From NCBI GenBank assembly GCA_024686335.1, contig JAILCI010000059.1, positions 1 to 53,252 of the forward strand: 53,252 nucleotides of DNA. The letters run 5' to 3'. Positions 53,152 through 53,252 of the stretch are shown here, in pieces. The stretch comes from Bacteroidales bacterium. Lineage in GTDB: Bacteria; Bacteroidota; Bacteroidia; Bacteroidales; WCHB1-69. The first letter of the stretch is position 1; every line of letters begins with the position of its first letter. The notes below the pieces were generated by a model, which was not told the DNA's origin, ran no database searches, and was given only the letters and a program-made list of their open reading frames with translations. A program made the translations under genes and the position numbers.

Positions 53152-53252
<101 letters not shown>

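Overview
This window comes from an anaerobic member of the Bacteroidota, most likely order Bacteroidales. Three things point there. Nearly every gene start is preceded by the Bacteroidota -7 box TAnnTTTG. Secreted proteins end in type IX secretion (T9SS) sorting domains of both type A and type B. The gene content is typical (EFR1 ferredoxin, PhzF, C10 peptidase, U32 peptidase, HydE, SstT). HydE, an [FeFe]-hydrogenase maturase, argues for anaerobic, hydrogen-producing or hydrogen-sensing metabolism. No tRNA, CRISPR array, integrase or autonomous transposase was recognised. Family names rest on recognising protein motifs by eye, not on database searches.

Layout. 1-8.7 kb holds small metabolic and redox genes (flavodoxin/ferredoxin, PhzF isomerase, deoxyribonucleotidase, nitroreductase, CGGC protein). 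Among them sits a pair that looks like nucleic-acid handling or defence: an AAA+ ATPase (3104-4873) and a DUF2779 protein with Cas4-like and DEDD-exonuclease motifs (5084-6595). 8.7-13.5 kb holds a beta-carbonic anhydrase divergent from the Na+/serine-threonine symporter SstT, then a tightly spaced WYL regulator and beta-CASP metallo-beta-lactamase. 13.6-18.3 kb holds YcxB, a phosphodiesterase, a TPR protein, HydE and a GreA/B factor. 18.8-23 kb holds a secreted C10 cysteine peptidase divergent from an esterase. 23.3-30 kb is a probable operon dnaE - nfeD - Omp85-like outer-membrane protein. 30-33 kb holds a U32 peptidase overlapping an unknown membrane protein gene.

33-52 kb is a surface-protein region, all on the minus strand: a 1244-aa beta-propeller/PKD protein with a type B sorting domain, an OmpA-family protein, and a giant 4517-aa protein of Ig-like repeats with a type A sorting domain. 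The giant gene carries recent in-frame tandem duplications and has a structured leader. The window ends in the 3' part of a minus-strand 5S rRNA with a strong terminator, the tail of an rRNA operon lying outside the window.

The non-coding DNA is structured. Three copies of a ~430-bp element with terminal inverted repeats (MITE-like) lie at 1-248, 15124-15551 and 18331-18761. Many gaps also hold short palindromes that share a layout but differ in core sequence (for example AGACGTTCCATGGAACGTCT and ATAGGGCCGAT-N5-ATCGGCCCTAT). These two repeat families, the giant duplicating adhesin with its leader, and the WYL/beta-CASP and AAA/DUF2779 gene pairs are the parts most worth a second look.
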